Notes under the pieces: generated by a model
Database searches by the model: none
Seen by the model: only the letters and a program-made list of their open reading frames with translations
What the model was told of the DNA's origin: nothing
Made by a program: the position numbers and the translations under genes
Assembly (NCBI RefSeq): GCF_900016785.1
Contig: NZ_LN890285.1
Location: 357,427-421,426, forward strand
Direction: 5' to 3'
Length of the DNA: 64,000 nt
Origin: Buchnera aphidicola (Tuberolachnus salignus)
GTDB lineage: Bacteria > Pseudomonadota > Gammaproteobacteria > Enterobacterales > Enterobacteriaceae
Part shown: positions 21,964 to 32,445 of the stretch, one piece after another
How positions within the stretch are numbered: the stretch's first letter is position 1
How the letters are laid out: each line of letters begins with the position of its first letter

Positions 21964-24075
21964 TTATTTAATTCTCAATTTCATAATTTCTTGAGACAAA
22001 ATTTTAGGAGTTTCAGTATATTTAAAAAATTCCATTGAATACGAAGCCCTACCTTGCGTTTGAGATCGTAAATCAGTTGCATAACCAAACATTTCAGATA
22101 AAGGAACTATAGCTTGAATTTTTTTATCACCTATAACATCATCACTCATACCCTCAATAATGCCACGACGACGATTTAAATCACCGATAACATCTCCCAT
22201 ATATGTATCAGGTGTTTCAACTTCTACTTTCATAATTGGTTCTAATAAAATCGGGGTAGCTTGTTTAAAAGCTTCTTTAAAAGCATAAGAGGCTGCTAAT
22301 TTAAACGCTAACTCTGAAGAATCTACATCATGAAAAGACCCATAATATAAACGAACAACAATATCTACAACTGGATAACCCGCTAATGGACCCGATTTTA
22401 ATTGTTCTTGAATACCTTTATCAATTGCAGGAATATATTCACCAGGAATCGATCCTCCTTTAATATCATTAATAAAAGTATAACTTAATTCCTCTTTTGT
22501 GCGAGGGAATAAATCTAAAACTACATGTCCATATTGCCCCCTTCCTCCAGATTGTTTAATATGTTTTCCTTCAATACCTAAAATTTTTGTTTTAATCGTT
22601 TCTCGATATGCTACTTGTGGTTTCCCAATATTTGCAGATACTCCAAATTCCCGTTTCATTCGATCTACGATAATTTCTAAATGTAATTCTCCCATACCCG
22701 AAATAATCGTTTGATTTGATTCTATATCTGTCCATACTCGAAATGAAGGATCTTCTTTTGCCAACCGATTTAATGCAAGTCCCATTTTTTCTTGATCAAT
22801 TTTTGTTTTGGGTTCTACAGCAATTGAAATAACAGGTTCTGGAAAATCCATTTTTTCTAAAATGATAGGATGATCTAAAGAACATAATGTATCTCCTGTC
22901 ATAACATTTTTTAATCCTATTGCAGCTGCGATATCTCCTGCGTATACTTCTTTAATTTCTTCTCTTTTATTAGCATGCATTTGAACAATACGACCAATTC
23001 GTTCTTTATGTAATTTTATCGAGTTTAAAACAGTGTCTCCAGAACGTACAATTCCCGAGTATACACGGAAAAAAGTTAAATTCCCAACAAAAGGATCTGA
23101 AGCTATCTTAAATGCTAACGCTGAAAATGGCTGTTTATCAGAAGGTATACGTAATATTTTTTTTTCACTTTTATCATCTAAAATACCAGAAATCGCAGGA
23201 ATATCTTGAGGAGACGGTAAAAATTCTATAATAGCATCTAATAAAGCTTGAACTCCTTTATTTTTGAAAGCAGAGCCGCAAGTAATCAAAGTAATTTTAT
23301 TATTTAACACGCAGTTTCTTAAACTTTTTTTTAATTCTGATTCCATAATAAATTCATTATTTAAATATTTCATCATAACATTTTCATCATGTTCTGCAGC
23401 TATTTCAACTAAATTTGAACGCCATTTTTGAGATATTTTAATTAAAGAATGTGGAATTTCTTGATATGTAAATGTCATTCCTTGATCTTTTTCACACCAT
23501 TTAATTGCCTTCATTTTTATCAAATCTATTACACCTGAAAAATTCTCTTCATTTCCAATAGGTATTTGTAAAGGGACTGGTAATGTATGTAAACGAGTTT
23601 TAATTTGAGAAATTACAGAAAAAAAATCAGCACCCATACGATCCATTTTATTAATAAATGCAATACGTGGTACTTTATATTTATTTGCTTGCCTCCAAAC
23701 AGTTTCAGACTGAGGTTGAACTCCTCCTACAGCACAAAAAATCATAACTGCGCCATCTAAAACTCGCATCGATCTTTCAACTTCTATTGTAAAATCTACA
23801 TGACCAGGAGTATCAATTATATTTATTCGATGAGGTAAAAATTGTTTAGCCATACCAGACCAAAAAGTAGTAGTAGCTGCAGAAGTAATAGTAATACCAC
23901 GTTCTTGTTCTTGTACCATCCAATCCATAGTAGCTGCACCATCATGTACTTCACCAATTTTATGATTTACACCAGTATATAATAAAATTCGTTCTGTAGT
24001 TGTAGTTTTCCCCGCATCAATATGTGCACTAATTCCAATATTACGATATTGTGTAATAAGTGTTTTTCGACCCAT
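21964..24075 (-). CDS. fusA: Elongation factor G
   Basis: GTPase that drives ribosomal translocation and, with RRF, ribosome recycling. [19 protein letters not shown] (P-loop), [21 protein letters not shown] and [10 protein letters not shown] are intact, and domains II-V continue to the C-terminus. It has 703 residues (E. coli 704). It lies between rpsG and tuf. Confidence 0.99.
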   Translation of the reverse strand: MGRKTLITQYRNIGISAHIDAGKTTTTERILLYTGVNHKIGEVHDGAATMDWMVQEQERGITITSAATTTFWSGMAKQFLPHRINIIDTPGHVDFTIEVERSMRVLDGAVMIFCAVGGVQPQSETVWRQANKYKVPRIAFINKMDRMGADFFSVISQIKTRLHTLPVPLQIPIGNEENFSGVIDLIKMKAIKWCEKDQGMTFTYQEIPHSLIKISQKWRSNLVEIAAEHDENVMMKYLNNEFIMESELKKSLRNCVLNNKITLITCGSAFKNKGVQALLDAIIEFLPSPQDIPAISGILDDKSEKKILRIPSDKQPFSALAFKIASDPFVGNLTFFRVYSGIVRSGDTVLNSIKLHKERIGRIVQMHANKREEIKEVYAGDIAAAIGLKNVMTGDTLCSLDHPIILEKMDFPEPVISIAVEPKTKIDQEKMGLALNRLAKEDPSFRVWTDIESNQTIISGMGELHLEIIVDRMKREFGVSANIGKPQVAYRETIKTKILGIEGKHIKQSGGRGQYGHVVLDLFPRTKEELSYTFINDIKGGSIPGEYIPAIDKGIQEQLKSGPLAGYPVVDIVVRLYYGSFHDVDSSELAFKLAASYAFKEAFKQATPILLEPIMKVEVETPDTYMGDVIGDLNRRRGIIEGMSDDVIGDKKIQAIVPLSEMFGYATDLRSQTQGRASYSMEFFKYTETPKILSQEIMKLRIK

Positions 24076-24127
24076 AAAATTCCTTGAAAGAATAATAAAA
24101 CTTCATTAATTTTTTTTAAAAAAATTT

Positions 24128-24598
24128 TTACCATCGATAATGAGCAAATGCTTTATTTGCTTCTGCCATTTTGTGTACTTCTTCTTTTTTTTTAACTGCT
24201 GCACCTTTATTTCCAATAGCATCTAACAATTCATTCGTTAATCTTAAAAACATAGATTTATCATTTCTTTTACGCGCAGACAAAATAATCCATCGCATTG
24301 CTAATGTATTTCTTCGCGTTGGTCTAACTTCTACTGGCACCTGATATGTAGATCCTCCAACTCTACGTGATTTTACTTCTACAGATGGTTTTACATTTTC
24401 TAATGCTAACTCAAATATTTCTAATTCTTTTTTTCGCATTTTTTTAGCAACAATTTTTAAAGCAGAATATACAATATTTTCAGCAATAGATTTTTTTCCA
24501 TCTATCATTAAAATATTAATAAATTTTGCTAATAATTCTGATTCAAATTTAGGATCAAACAAAATTTTTCTATTTCCAACAATACGACGACGAGGCAT
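24128..24598 (-). CDS. rpsG: 30S ribosomal protein S7
   Basis: Nucleates assembly of the 30S head. [18 protein letters not shown] begins it, and [16 protein letters not shown] and [10 protein letters not shown] are diagnostic. It has 156 residues, the shorter form of the family. It lies 20 bases after rpsL. Confidence 0.98.
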   Translation of the reverse strand: MPRRRIVGNRKILFDPKFESELLAKFINILMIDGKKSIAENIVYSALKIVAKKMRKKELEIFELALENVKPSVEVKSRRVGGSTYQVPVEVRPTRRNTLAMRWIILSARKRNDKSMFLRLTNELLDAIGNKGAAVKKKEEVHKMAEANKAFAHYRW

Positions 24599-24618
24599 TT
24601 TATTTTACTCCTAAAAAA

Positions 24619-24993
24619 TTAAATTTTTGGTTTTTTAACGCCATATTTTGATCGACCATTTTTTCGATCTTTAACACCTGCACAATCTAAAGAACCTCTG
24701 ACAATATGATATCTAACACCAGGTAAATCTTTTACACGACCACCTCGAATTAAAATAACAGAATGTTCTTGTAAATTATGACCTTCTCCTCCAATATAAG
24801 CAGTTACTTCTAATCCATTAGTTAAACGAACTCGACATACTTTTCGTAATGCAGAATTAGGTTTTTTAGGTGTAGTTGTATATACTCTAATACAAACTCC
24901 ACGTTTTTGGGGACATCGAGATAATGCTGGAACATTGCTTTTTGTTAATTTACGTTTTCTAGATTTTCGTACTAATTGATTAATTGTGGCCAT
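24619..24993 (-). CDS. rpsL: 30S ribosomal protein S12
   Basis: Decoding-centre protein. [36 protein letters not shown] and [14 protein letters not shown] are nearly invariant. The KKPNS Lys is the residue mutated in streptomycin-resistant strains and is wild-type here. It has 124 residues, as in E. coli. It heads the str operon; the tus genes lie just upstream. Confidence 0.99.
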   Translation of the reverse strand: MATINQLVRKSRKRKLTKSNVPALSRCPQKRGVCIRVYTTTPKKPNSALRKVCRVRLTNGLEVTAYIGGEGHNLQEHSVILIRGGRVKDLPGVRYHIVRGSLDCAGVKDRKNGRSKYGVKKPKI

Positions 24994-25093
24994 TATTTAT
25001 GCCTTTATAAAAATTATTAAAAATTTAAGATTTTTTAAAAATATAATTTTTTTTATAAAAAATACCTAAAAAAATCAAATAAAACTTTTTTAT

Positions 25094-25381
25094 TCACCAT
25101 GTCATATTAATTTTATGTTTTTCTGTTAATTTTACAAATCCCAAAAAATTTATAATGCAAACTTTTCGTATAACAAACTTAAACAATCCTCTTGCTTTTA
25201 AATCTTCTTCTAAACAATATACTTTATGAAAAAAATCTAAAAAATTAATATCTAAAATTTTTTTTTTAATTCCTAAAATGACTCCATCTTGTAAACAAAT
25301 AATTTCATCTGATGATTGACTAAAAATTTTTAAAGAATTTAAAGATATTTGATATGGAGAATTAAACAAAATATGTAACAT
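25094..25381 (-). CDS. tusB: Sulfur-relay protein TusB
   Basis: Subunit of the TusBCD complex that passes persulfide sulfur from IscS (via TusA) to TusE and MnmA for 2-thiolation of tRNA wobble uridine. MLHILFNSPYQI, CLQDGVILGI and EEDLKARGL match the family. The ATG at 25381 lies just after the tusC stop and gives 95 residues, the E. coli length. The tRNA-Glu in this window is a classical substrate of the pathway. Confidence 0.93.
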   Translation of the reverse strand: MLHILFNSPYQISLNSLKIFSQSSDEIICLQDGVILGIKKKILDINFLDFFHKVYCLEEDLKARGLFKFVIRKVCIINFLGFVKLTEKHKINMTW

Positions 25382-25385
25382 ATAG

Positions 25386-25748
25386 TTACCATTTAAAAAT
25401 AATGTCAAATTTACGAATTTTTTTATTTATTTTTTTTTGTTTTAAAAAAATTCCTTTTACAATAAAATCTTTATCATTATAAAAACCACGTTCATAAGCT
25501 GATTTTAAACAAAAAAAAAAATCACAAACACCATATAAAGGTAAAATTTTAAAAGCAGAAACATAATTTTTCAATAAAACATGTTCTGGTTTTTGAGATT
25601 TTAATAATTGGAAAATACCATCTTCTATAAAAAAAATACTAATTTTTTTCATAGTTAAAGATAAAGATAATAATATATCTAAACCTTCTTTTGTTATACT
25701 ATTTCCATATGGTCCTTTTGAAAAAAAAAATGCTATTGATTTTTTCAT
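25386..25748 (-). CDS. tusC: Sulfur-relay protein TusC
   Basis: DsrF-like subunit of TusBCD. The N-terminal FFFSKGPYGNSITKEGLDILLS and the CDFFFCLKSAYERG segment identify it. It has 120 residues (E. coli 119). It lies between tusD and tusB as in E. coli, with spacing too short for separate promoters. Confidence 0.93.
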   Translation of the reverse strand: MKKSIAFFFSKGPYGNSITKEGLDILLSLSLTMKKISIFFIEDGIFQLLKSQKPEHVLLKNYVSAFKILPLYGVCDFFFCLKSAYERGFYNDKDFIVKGIFLKQKKINKKIRKFDIIFKW

Positions 25749-25775
25749 ATCATTTATAACTTTATATTATTATAG

Positions 25776-26162
25776 TTAAAATTGTATAAAACGATCACAT
25801 TTATATATTTGAACAGCTAATGTACTCAATCCAGTTAATTGAAAATTTTTAGACAAATTACCATCCAAAAAACCTAATTTTAATGCCATTTCCTTAGAAA
25901 GAATTCCTTTTTGATATGCAGAATTCATACAAATATATAATTTTATTTGATGTAAAAAAGATAATTTTATAAAACTTTTTATAATATTAAATTCATCTTG
26001 TGAGGGATAAATCATACTATTAGCATTGTATACTCCTAATGAATAAAAAAAAATACTTTTTAATTGATGTTTCTTCAAGATTAATGCACGAGCAAATAAT
26101 AATGCAGAATTAGAGTTTTGAGTACCATATGGAGGGCCAGAAACAGTTAAAATATATTTCAT
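25776..26162 (-). CDS. tusD: Sulfurtransferase TusD
   Basis: Sulfur-carrying subunit of TusBCD. The active Cys78 (in YICMNSAYQKG) is present at the E. coli position. The SGPPYGTQNSNSALLFA start and the C-terminal CDRFIQF are conserved; 128 residues, as in E. coli. It is the first gene of tusDCB, with fkpA upstream in the same direction. Confidence 0.95.
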   Translation of the reverse strand: MKYILTVSGPPYGTQNSNSALLFARALILKKHQLKSIFFYSLGVYNANSMIYPSQDEFNIIKSFIKLSFLHQIKLYICMNSAYQKGILSKEMALKLGFLDGNLSKNFQLTGLSTLAVQIYKCDRFIQF

Positions 26163-26244
26163 ATCAATTTTAATATCATATTTTTGTAAAAATTATATAT
26201 AATTTTTATATTCAAAAATTTATAAAAAATAATTATTTAAAAAA

Positions 26245-27000
26245 TTACAAAATATCTAAAACTTCAATTTCAAAAATTAAAGTTGAAGAATGTGGAATAC
26301 CAGGAATTTTAGACATTTTTTGAGTTATATCAGATGGTATTACTAATAAAATTTTTCCACCTTTTTTTAATAATTTTAAGCTTTCTCTCCAAGTCGGAAT
26401 CGTTTGATTTAAAATAAATTTAATTGGAACACCTGTTTTATATGAATTATCAAATTCTGTTCCATCAACTAAAGATCCTTTATAATGAACTAAGATCGTA
26501 GAATCATCTTGTACATATTCTCCAGTACCTAAATTTTTTATTTTATATAAAGTTCCTAAAGAACTTTTTTCAACATCTTCTTCTTGAGAAAATTTTTCTA
26601 AAAATTCACTATCTAATTTTGAAATTTTATTGAATAATAAATTTTCTAACTCTTTATTTGTTTGACTAACACGATCAGAAAAAACATGTAAATATTTATT
26701 AATTTCAGTTTTTGGTAATTTTGTTGTTTTAGAAAGAGCATCCCATAATCCAACATATAATAACATAGGATCATGAATAATATTTTTATTTGTAGAATTA
26801 TTTACAAAATCTAAAATCATTTTTCCGAATGAAACACCTACTGAATATAACATTTTATCTTCATTAGTAATAATTGCTTGTTCAAAAGTACTTTTAACAA
26901 AATTATTTTTTTTTATAAGAGGCATAGAAGATGCATATGCAAAAGAATTTATACTTAATATAAGATATAAACTACTTAAAATTTTTAAAAAATAAAACAT
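26245..27000 (-). CDS. fkpA: FKBP-type peptidyl-prolyl isomerase FkpA
   Basis: Periplasmic prolyl isomerase and chaperone. It has an N-terminal signal peptide (basic start, hydrophobic stretch, probable cleavage after about residue 23 near AYA-S) and a helical dimerisation domain. The C-terminal FKBP domain from about residue 160 contains VHYKGSLVDGTEFDNSY and IPSDITQKMSKIPGIPHSSTLIFEIEVLDI. It has 251 residues, slightly shorter than E. coli. Its location next to tusD is the E. coli arrangement. Confidence 0.94.
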   Translation of the reverse strand: MFYFLKILSSLYLILSINSFAYASSMPLIKKNNFVKSTFEQAIITNEDKMLYSVGVSFGKMILDFVNNSTNKNIIHDPMLLYVGLWDALSKTTKLPKTEINKYLHVFSDRVSQTNKELENLLFNKISKLDSEFLEKFSQEEDVEKSSLGTLYKIKNLGTGEYVQDDSTILVHYKGSLVDGTEFDNSYKTGVPIKFILNQTIPTWRESLKLLKKGGKILLVIPSDITQKMSKIPGIPHSSTLIFEIEVLDIL

Positions 27001-27061
27001 TTTTATTTTCCTTTTTCTTAATATTAATAATGTTTATAAAAATTTTATATTTTTTAAAATT

Positions 27062-28069
27062 TTATATATTCATTTTTTTTTGAATTTTATGCAAAAAATT
27101 TTGAGCATTATTATTAGCAATTTTTGAACCATTTTTTAAAATTTGATATAATTTTAATTCATCTTTCCGATAATATAAATATAAATTTTGTATTTTTTTT
27201 AAAAAATTTTTTAAAACAATAGACACCCAATCTTTAAATTGTTGATAAGTTTTATTCAAAAATTTTTTTTCTAAAATTTCAATTTTTTGGTCGCTTAATA
27301 AAGAACCAATAATTAATAAATTCGAAATACCTGGTTTTTTTTGAGGATCATATACAATACGAGGAGGATTGTCTGAATCAGTTATAGATAATTGTATTTT
27401 TGAAATAGAAATTTTTACTGGATCTTCTAAAAAAATTACATTTTTTTGATTTTTATCAGTTTTAGACATTTTTTTTAAAGGATTTTGTAATCCCATAATT
27501 TTTTTTCCAAAAATTGGAATAAATATTTGTGGAATAATAAAAATATTTCCATATATTGAATTTAAACGTTTTGCTATTTTTTGAGTAAATTCTAAATGTT
27601 GTTTTTGATCTTGTCCTACTAATATAAGATTTGATTGATATAATAAAATATCAGAAGCCATCAATACCGGATAACCAAATAAACCTAAATTAATATTTTT
27701 TTTTTTAAAAAATACTTGATTTTTAAATTGCGTCATACGCGATAATTCACCATAATAACTAATACAATTCAATATCCAATACAATTGACTATGCGCAGGA
27801 ACATGTGATTGAACAAAAATAATATTTTTTTTATAATCAATACCACAAGCTAAATACCAAGATAAAGTATCCAAAATTGTTCTTTTTAAAAAATATGTTC
27901 TATCTTTTAAAGACGTTGTTAAAACATGTAAATCAGCAATACAAAAATAACATTTAGAAGATTTCTGAAAATTTTTCCAATATTTCATAGTCCCTAAATA
28001 ATTACCTAATGTTAATCTTCCAGATGGTTGAATTCCAGTAAAAATTATATTCTCTGCAAAATTATTCAT
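27062..28069 (-). CDS. trpS: Tryptophanyl-tRNA synthetase
   Basis: Class I synthetase that charges the tRNA-Trp found at 59.4 kb. The HIGH-equivalent lies in TGIQPSGRLTLGNYLG near residues 11-26, and the KMSKS loop appears as KKMSKTDKN. SDILLYQ and VGQDQKQHLE are the conserved specificity segments. It has 335 residues (E. coli 334). It is followed by rpe upstream on the map, as in the E. coli aroK-aroB-damX-dam-rpe-gph-trpS cluster with damX, dam and gph gone. Confidence 0.97.
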   Translation of the reverse strand: MNNFAENIIFTGIQPSGRLTLGNYLGTMKYWKNFQKSSKCYFCIADLHVLTTSLKDRTYFLKRTILDTLSWYLACGIDYKKNIIFVQSHVPAHSQLYWILNCISYYGELSRMTQFKNQVFFKKKNINLGLFGYPVLMASDILLYQSNLILVGQDQKQHLEFTQKIAKRLNSIYGNIFIIPQIFIPIFGKKIMGLQNPLKKMSKTDKNQKNVIFLEDPVKISISKIQLSITDSDNPPRIVYDPQKKPGISNLLIIGSLLSDQKIEILEKKFLNKTYQQFKDWVSIVLKNFLKKIQNLYLYYRKDELKLYQILKNGSKIANNNAQNFLHKIQKKMNI

Positions 28070-28124
28070 AAAAAATCCTAAAATTTTTTTAAAAGAGATA
28101 ATATTATATAAAAAAATTAATTTC

Positions 28125-28793
28125 TTATATAAATAAAATTTTTTTAAAATTTTTCAAAGTTTTTTGATAATCATTTGTACCAAAAAGAGAAGTACCTAAT
28201 ACTACTATATCTGCACCAACTGTAACAATTTTTTTAACATTTTGTAGTGTTACTCCTCCATCAACTTCTAACAAAATAGTATTTTTTTGTTCATTTAATA
28301 ATTTTCTAATACAAGAAATTTTCTGAAAAATTTCTAATAAAAATTTTTGGCCTCCAAAACCTGGCATAACAGACATTACTAAAACTATATCAATTATATC
28401 TAAAAAGGGATATAAATAATTTATTTCAATATTCGGACTTAATGCAAGCCCAACTTTACATCCAAAACTTTTAATAAAATTTATTATATTATTCAAATCA
28501 TATGTTGTTTCAGGATGCACTATAATAGTTGTCGCACCAACATCAATAAAATTTTTAATTAATATTTTTGTAACTGGATGTACCATTAAATGTACTTCAA
28601 TAGGATGTACGATATTATTATTACGTAGAGATTCTAATACTAAAGGACCAAACGTAATATTAGGAACGTAATGATTATCCATAACATCAAAATGAATAAT
28701 ATCAGCTCCAAATTGTAATACTTGTCGTACTTCTTTTCCTAATTTACAAAAATTTGCAGAAAGAATAGATGGAGCAAGCAATATTTTTTTCAT
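28125..28793 (-). CDS. rpe: Ribulose-phosphate 3-epimerase
   Basis: Interconverts ribulose 5-phosphate and xylulose 5-phosphate in the pentose phosphate pathway. This feeds erythrose 4-phosphate to the adjacent aromatic pathway. Metal ligands His34 and Asp36 lie in IIHFDVMDNHYVPNITFGP; VHLMVHP, MSVMPGFGGQKF and LEVDGGV complete the TIM-barrel signature. It has 222 residues (E. coli 225). Confidence 0.97.
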   Translation of the reverse strand: MKKILLAPSILSANFCKLGKEVRQVLQFGADIIHFDVMDNHYVPNITFGPLVLESLRNNNIVHPIEVHLMVHPVTKILIKNFIDVGATTIIVHPETTYDLNNIINFIKSFGCKVGLALSPNIEINYLYPFLDIIDIVLVMSVMPGFGGQKFLLEIFQKISCIRKLLNEQKNTILLEVDGGVTLQNVKKIVTVGADIVVLGTSLFGTNDYQKTLKNFKKILFI

Positions 28794-28838
28794 ACATTAT
28801 TTAACCTAAAATTCTTTCAAAATTAAATAAAAATATAT

Positions 28839-29939
28839 TTAAAAATTGTTTTTATGAGATTTTTCAATAGCTTGAATAATAATTTTTGAATCAATTGATT
28901 TATGAATTTTCACATTTTCTAAATTATGCGGTAAAATTAAACAAATATTTCCGTGAGAATTTTTTTTATCATATTTTAATAATTCTACATATTTTAACGC
29001 ATTTAAATTATTTGGACCTCTTAATGGTAATTTAATTTTTTTAAAAATAGAAATAATTCGAAATAAAATATCTTTTGATAAAAAATTTAAAATATAAGAA
29101 ACATATGCAGAATATATAATACCAGCAGAAACTGCATATCCATGTAACCAAGAACCATAACCCATAAATGTTTCAATTACATGCGCAAAACTATGACCCA
29201 AATTTAATAAAGCTCGTTGAGAATTTTCCATTTCATCTGATTCAATTATTTTAGTTTTGAAACAACAACATTTATATATACAATACTGTAATGCTTTTTC
29301 TTCTAAATTTAAAAGAGAAAAAATATTTTTTTCTAACCATATAAAAAATTTCTTATCAAAAATAATAGAATATTTAATAATTTCAGAAATACCTGATAAG
29401 ATTTGTTTTTTAGGTAAATATTTTAAAAATTCAAGATTAATAAAAACTCCTAATGGTTGCCAAAAAGAACCAATCATATTTTTTCCTAAAATATGATTTA
29501 CACCTGTTTTTCCTCCTATAGAAGAATCAACTTGAGCCAACAACGTAGTAGGTATTTGTATAAATGAAATTCCACGTTGGTAAATAGAAGCTACAAAACC
29601 TGTTATATCTCCTATAACTCCACCTCCTAAAGCAATTAAAGTAGTATCCCGATTACATTTTTTTTTTAATAAAATAGAAATAATTTTTTCTACAGTATGT
29701 AAATTTTTATAATTTTCTCCTTCTTTTAAAACAATAACATTTGTTTTTTTTTTAAAAATTGGAAAATCAGAAAAAAATTCTTTTGATAATAATTTTTGAA
29801 CCACTTGATCCATAATAAGAATATGTTTTGTATTTATACTAAATAAATTTTTTATTTCTCTTGTTTTTAAAAAATTTTTACCAATATAAATATAATAACT
29901 ACGCTTTTTTAAATCAACATAAATTGTATTTTTTAACAT
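28839..29939 (-). CDS. aroB: 3-dehydroquinate synthase
   Basis: Second step of the shikimate pathway: NAD-dependent ring closure of DAHP to dehydroquinate, using a divalent metal. The NAD-binding ALGGGVIGDITGFVAS and the metal-binding LNLGHSFAHVIE with two His are intact. FIQIPTTLLAQVDSSIGGKTGVN is the strongest signature. It has 366 residues (E. coli 362). It follows aroK by 30 bases, as in E. coli. Confidence 0.97.
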   Translation of the reverse strand: MLKNTIYVDLKKRSYYIYIGKNFLKTREIKNLFSINTKHILIMDQVVQKLLSKEFFSDFPIFKKKTNVIVLKEGENYKNLHTVEKIISILLKKKCNRDTTLIALGGGVIGDITGFVASIYQRGISFIQIPTTLLAQVDSSIGGKTGVNHILGKNMIGSFWQPLGVFINLEFLKYLPKKQILSGISEIIKYSIIFDKKFFIWLEKNIFSLLNLEEKALQYCIYKCCCFKTKIIESDEMENSQRALLNLGHSFAHVIETFMGYGSWLHGYAVSAGIIYSAYVSYILNFLSKDILFRIISIFKKIKLPLRGPNNLNALKYVELLKYDKKNSHGNICLILPHNLENVKIHKSIDSKIIIQAIEKSHKNNF

Positions 29940-29969
29940 AAGTAATACTCAAGGAAATTTTTAAATTTT

Positions 29970-30506
29970 TTATTTTTGAAAATTTTTTAAAATTTTAAAA
30001 ATCTGAACAACTAAAATTTTAGGATTTTTTGAAGTCGTATCAACAATAATATCAGATATATTTTTATATATCGGATTTCGTACATAAGCTAAATTTTCTA
30101 AAATTTTTTTTTTATCTTTTTGTGTTTTTTTTGTATTTAATAAAGGTCTTTTTTTATCTGAAGGAATACGAATTAATTGATTTTCAATAGTTGTTTTTAA
30201 ATAAATTACAATACCACGTGTTATAAAATATTTTTGAGCACATTCTGATAAAATAGATCCTCCACCTGTAGCTAAAACAATATTTTTTTTTTGAGTCAAT
30301 TCATTTAAAATTTTTTCTTCACGTAATCGAAAACCTTTTTCTCCTTCAACATCAAATACCCACGAAATATCTGCTCCTGTTCGTTTTTCAATTTCTAAAT
30401 CAGAATCATAAAATTTCATATGTAAAAATTTTGCTAATTGACGTCCAATAGTACTTTTTCCTGCACCCATCGGACCAATTAAAAAAATATTCTGTTTTTC
30501 AACCAT
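29970..30506 (-). CDS. aroK: Shikimate kinase
   Basis: Phosphorylates shikimate. The P-loop GPMGAGKS occupies residues 11-18. The substrate site shows DSDLEIEKRTGADISWVF and the GEKGFRLREE motif, and ATGGGSIL is the Walker B-like segment. It has 178 residues (E. coli 173). With aroB, and with aroE at 4.2-5.0 kb, three shikimate-pathway genes lie in this window. AroL is the alternative family name, but the aroK-aroB linkage decides. Confidence 0.96.
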   Translation of the reverse strand: MVEKQNIFLIGPMGAGKSTIGRQLAKFLHMKFYDSDLEIEKRTGADISWVFDVEGEKGFRLREEKILNELTQKKNIVLATGGGSILSECAQKYFITRGIVIYLKTTIENQLIRIPSDKKRPLLNTKKTQKDKKKILENLAYVRNPIYKNISDIIVDTTSKNPKILVVQIFKILKNFQK

Positions 30507-30726
30507 AAAATTATGTCACCAAAAAAAATAAAATATATTTAAAAAAAATTAAATATATTAATAATATTTAAAAAAAATTTAAAAATACATGTTTAAATTT
30601 TATTTATATTATAAATATTATAATATGAAATATAAAAAATATATAAAAAAACTTGACCTATATAAAATTTTTATTATTATAACTATTAACTTTATAAAAT
30701 TCAAATAAAAAATATTTCTTAAATTT

Positions 30727-30814
30727 GGTGAGATGTCTGAGAGGTTGAAAGAGCATGCTTGGAAAGCATGTATACATTTATCATGTATCAAGGGTTCGAA
30801 TCCCTTTCTCACCG
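30727..30814 (+). tRNA. tRNA-Ser (anticodon GGA)
   Basis: An 88-base class II tRNA with the long variable arm typical of serine. GGTGAGA/TCTCACC acceptor stem, anticodon loop TTGGAAA with GGA at 30761-30763, normal T arm, discriminator G. CCA is not encoded. A TTGACC at 30653-30658 may be the -35 box, but the -10 spacing is poor. Confidence 0.96.
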
Positions 30815-30872
30815 CCATAATTTTTTATTATATAAAAAATATATTATTATTATTTAATTCTGTAAAAATTAA

Positions 30873-31454
30873 TTAATAATATGAATTTGAATTTCGAAAA
30901 TGTTTAGTTATATCATGTATTCCTGTTAAATGTGGAAATTTATTTAATACTAATTTTTCAATATTTTGTTTTAATGTAACATTGATCATTGAACATCCAT
31001 TACATCCCCCTTTAAATTTTACAAAAATTTTTCCTTGTGCATCAATTTGTAATATTTTTACATAACCATTATGTTGTAATAACATTGGATTAATAACTGT
31101 CAAAAAAAAATGTTCTACACGTTCAAATAAAGAAGCTGTTTTTTTTATACAAAGTTTTTTTTTAATAAATGGAGCTTTTAAAACAATTTGTGTTTCAGTG
31201 GTATGATTAACTAAATTAATAATAGAATCTTTCAAATATGGAAGAAAAATTTTTTTTACATATATATTAAAACCAGAAAATTGAATTTCTTTATCTATTG
31301 AAAAATCAATTTCATCAAAATGACAAAATAATAAATTACAAGTAGCATGTGCAGTACCTGGAAAATTTATTAATATTCTAATAAAAGTTTTTTTAGGTTG
31401 TTTTTTTAACAATTGAACAAAATGTAATTGAGCTAACTCTGAACATTTAATCAT
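30873..31454 (-). CDS. nfuA: Fe/S biogenesis protein NfuA
   Basis: Carries a [4Fe-4S] cluster to client proteins. The N-terminal half (about 1-95) is a degenerate A-type scaffold domain. The C-terminal Nfu domain has the cluster-binding Cys151 and Cys154 in FKGGCNGCSM. It has 193 residues (E. coli 191). With no iscA seen in the isc locus at 60-62 kb, NfuA is a candidate carrier here. It diverges from bioH, echoing the E. coli bioH-gntX-nfuA order without gntX. Confidence 0.96.
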   Translation of the reverse strand: MIKCSELAQLHFVQLLKKQPKKTFIRILINFPGTAHATCNLLFCHFDEIDFSIDKEIQFSGFNIYVKKIFLPYLKDSIINLVNHTTETQIVLKAPFIKKKLCIKKTASLFERVEHFFLTVINPMLLQHNGYVKILQIDAQGKIFVKFKGGCNGCSMINVTLKQNIEKLVLNKFPHLTGIHDITKHFRNSNSYY

Positions 31455-31611
31455 AATAAAATTATTCTTATCCGTAAAAAAAATGATTAATATATAAAAC
31501 TATTTTTCTATGAAAATCTTTATAATATTATATTCAATTTAAAAATATATTTTTTATATTTTAAATGTTAAAATATGATATCTTTTTTAATTTTATAATG
31601 ATTGATTTTTT

Positions 31612-32388
31612 ATGAAAAAAATTTTATGGTCTGTATATGGTATTGGAAAAATCCCAATAGTTTTATTTCATGGATGGGGATTCAATTCTAATATTTGGTA
31701 TTCTATTTTTCCTTTTTTATTAAAAAAATTTACTATTTATGTTTTTGATTTTCCTGGATATGGTAATAATTCAAATATTCATTTAATGAATTTTACAAAC
31801 ATATCAAATTTTTTATTATCAATTTTACCTCATAAAGTTATCTGGATCGGTTGGTCTCTTGGTGGATTATTAGCTACATATATAGGTTATTATTTTCCAA
31901 ATCGTACTTATGCAGTTATTTTAATTGCTTCTTCTCCATTTTTTCTAAAAAAAAATAAATGGCCAGGAATTAAAAAAAAAACATTAATATCAATAAAAAA
32001 TAATATGTTAAATTCTTATCAAAATTTTTTATTAGAATTTTATAATATACATATCTCTTTAAAAAAAAATTCCTTCTTTACTCAAAAAAAAATTTTTCAA
32101 AATTTTTTTACAAAATTACCTACTTCTGACGCAATTTTACAAGGTTTTCAATGGTTAAAAAAAATTGACAATCGAAAAAAAATAATAAATTTAAAAATTC
32201 CAATTTTTCGAATATATGGAAAATTAGATCTTTTAATTCCAATAAAAATAGAAAAAAAATTAAAAAATATTTTGTATAATGGAAAATTTTATATTATTAA
32301 ACAAGCTGCTCATGTACCATTTATTACACATCCAAAGTTATTTCTAAATATTATAAATGATATTATTTATAATATTAAATTTTTTTAA
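31612..32388 (+). CDS. bioH: Pimeloyl-ACP methyl ester esterase BioH
   Basis: Alpha/beta hydrolase that removes the methyl group from pimeloyl-ACP methyl ester, ending the masking cycle begun by BioC in biotin synthesis. The nucleophile Ser82 lies in GWSLGG, the acid is Asp206 (YGKLDLLIP) and the base His234 (AAHVPF), matching E. coli BioH closely in position. It has 258 residues (E. coli 256). No other biotin gene is in this window. Generic esterase activity is possible if bioC is absent. Confidence 0.92.
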   Translation: MKKILWSVYGIGKIPIVLFHGWGFNSNIWYSIFPFLLKKFTIYVFDFPGYGNNSNIHLMNFTNISNFLLSILPHKVIWIGWSLGGLLATYIGYYFPNRTYAVILIASSPFFLKKNKWPGIKKKTLISIKNNMLNSYQNFLLEFYNIHISLKKNSFFTQKKIFQNFFTKLPTSDAILQGFQWLKKIDNRKKIINLKIPIFRIYGKLDLLIPIKIEKKLKNILYNGKFYIIKQAAHVPFITHPKLFLNIINDIIYNIKFF

Positions 32389-32445
32389 AAAATATATAAA
32401 ATTTTTAAAATATAGTAAAAATTATATTTTATTTTTTTATATTTA

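Noticed and set aside
30618-30818. Minus-strand frame of 66 codons beginning MAVRKGFEP
   Set aside because: It is the reverse complement of tRNA-Ser plus A/T spacer; this is a well-known false protein produced by tRNA genes.
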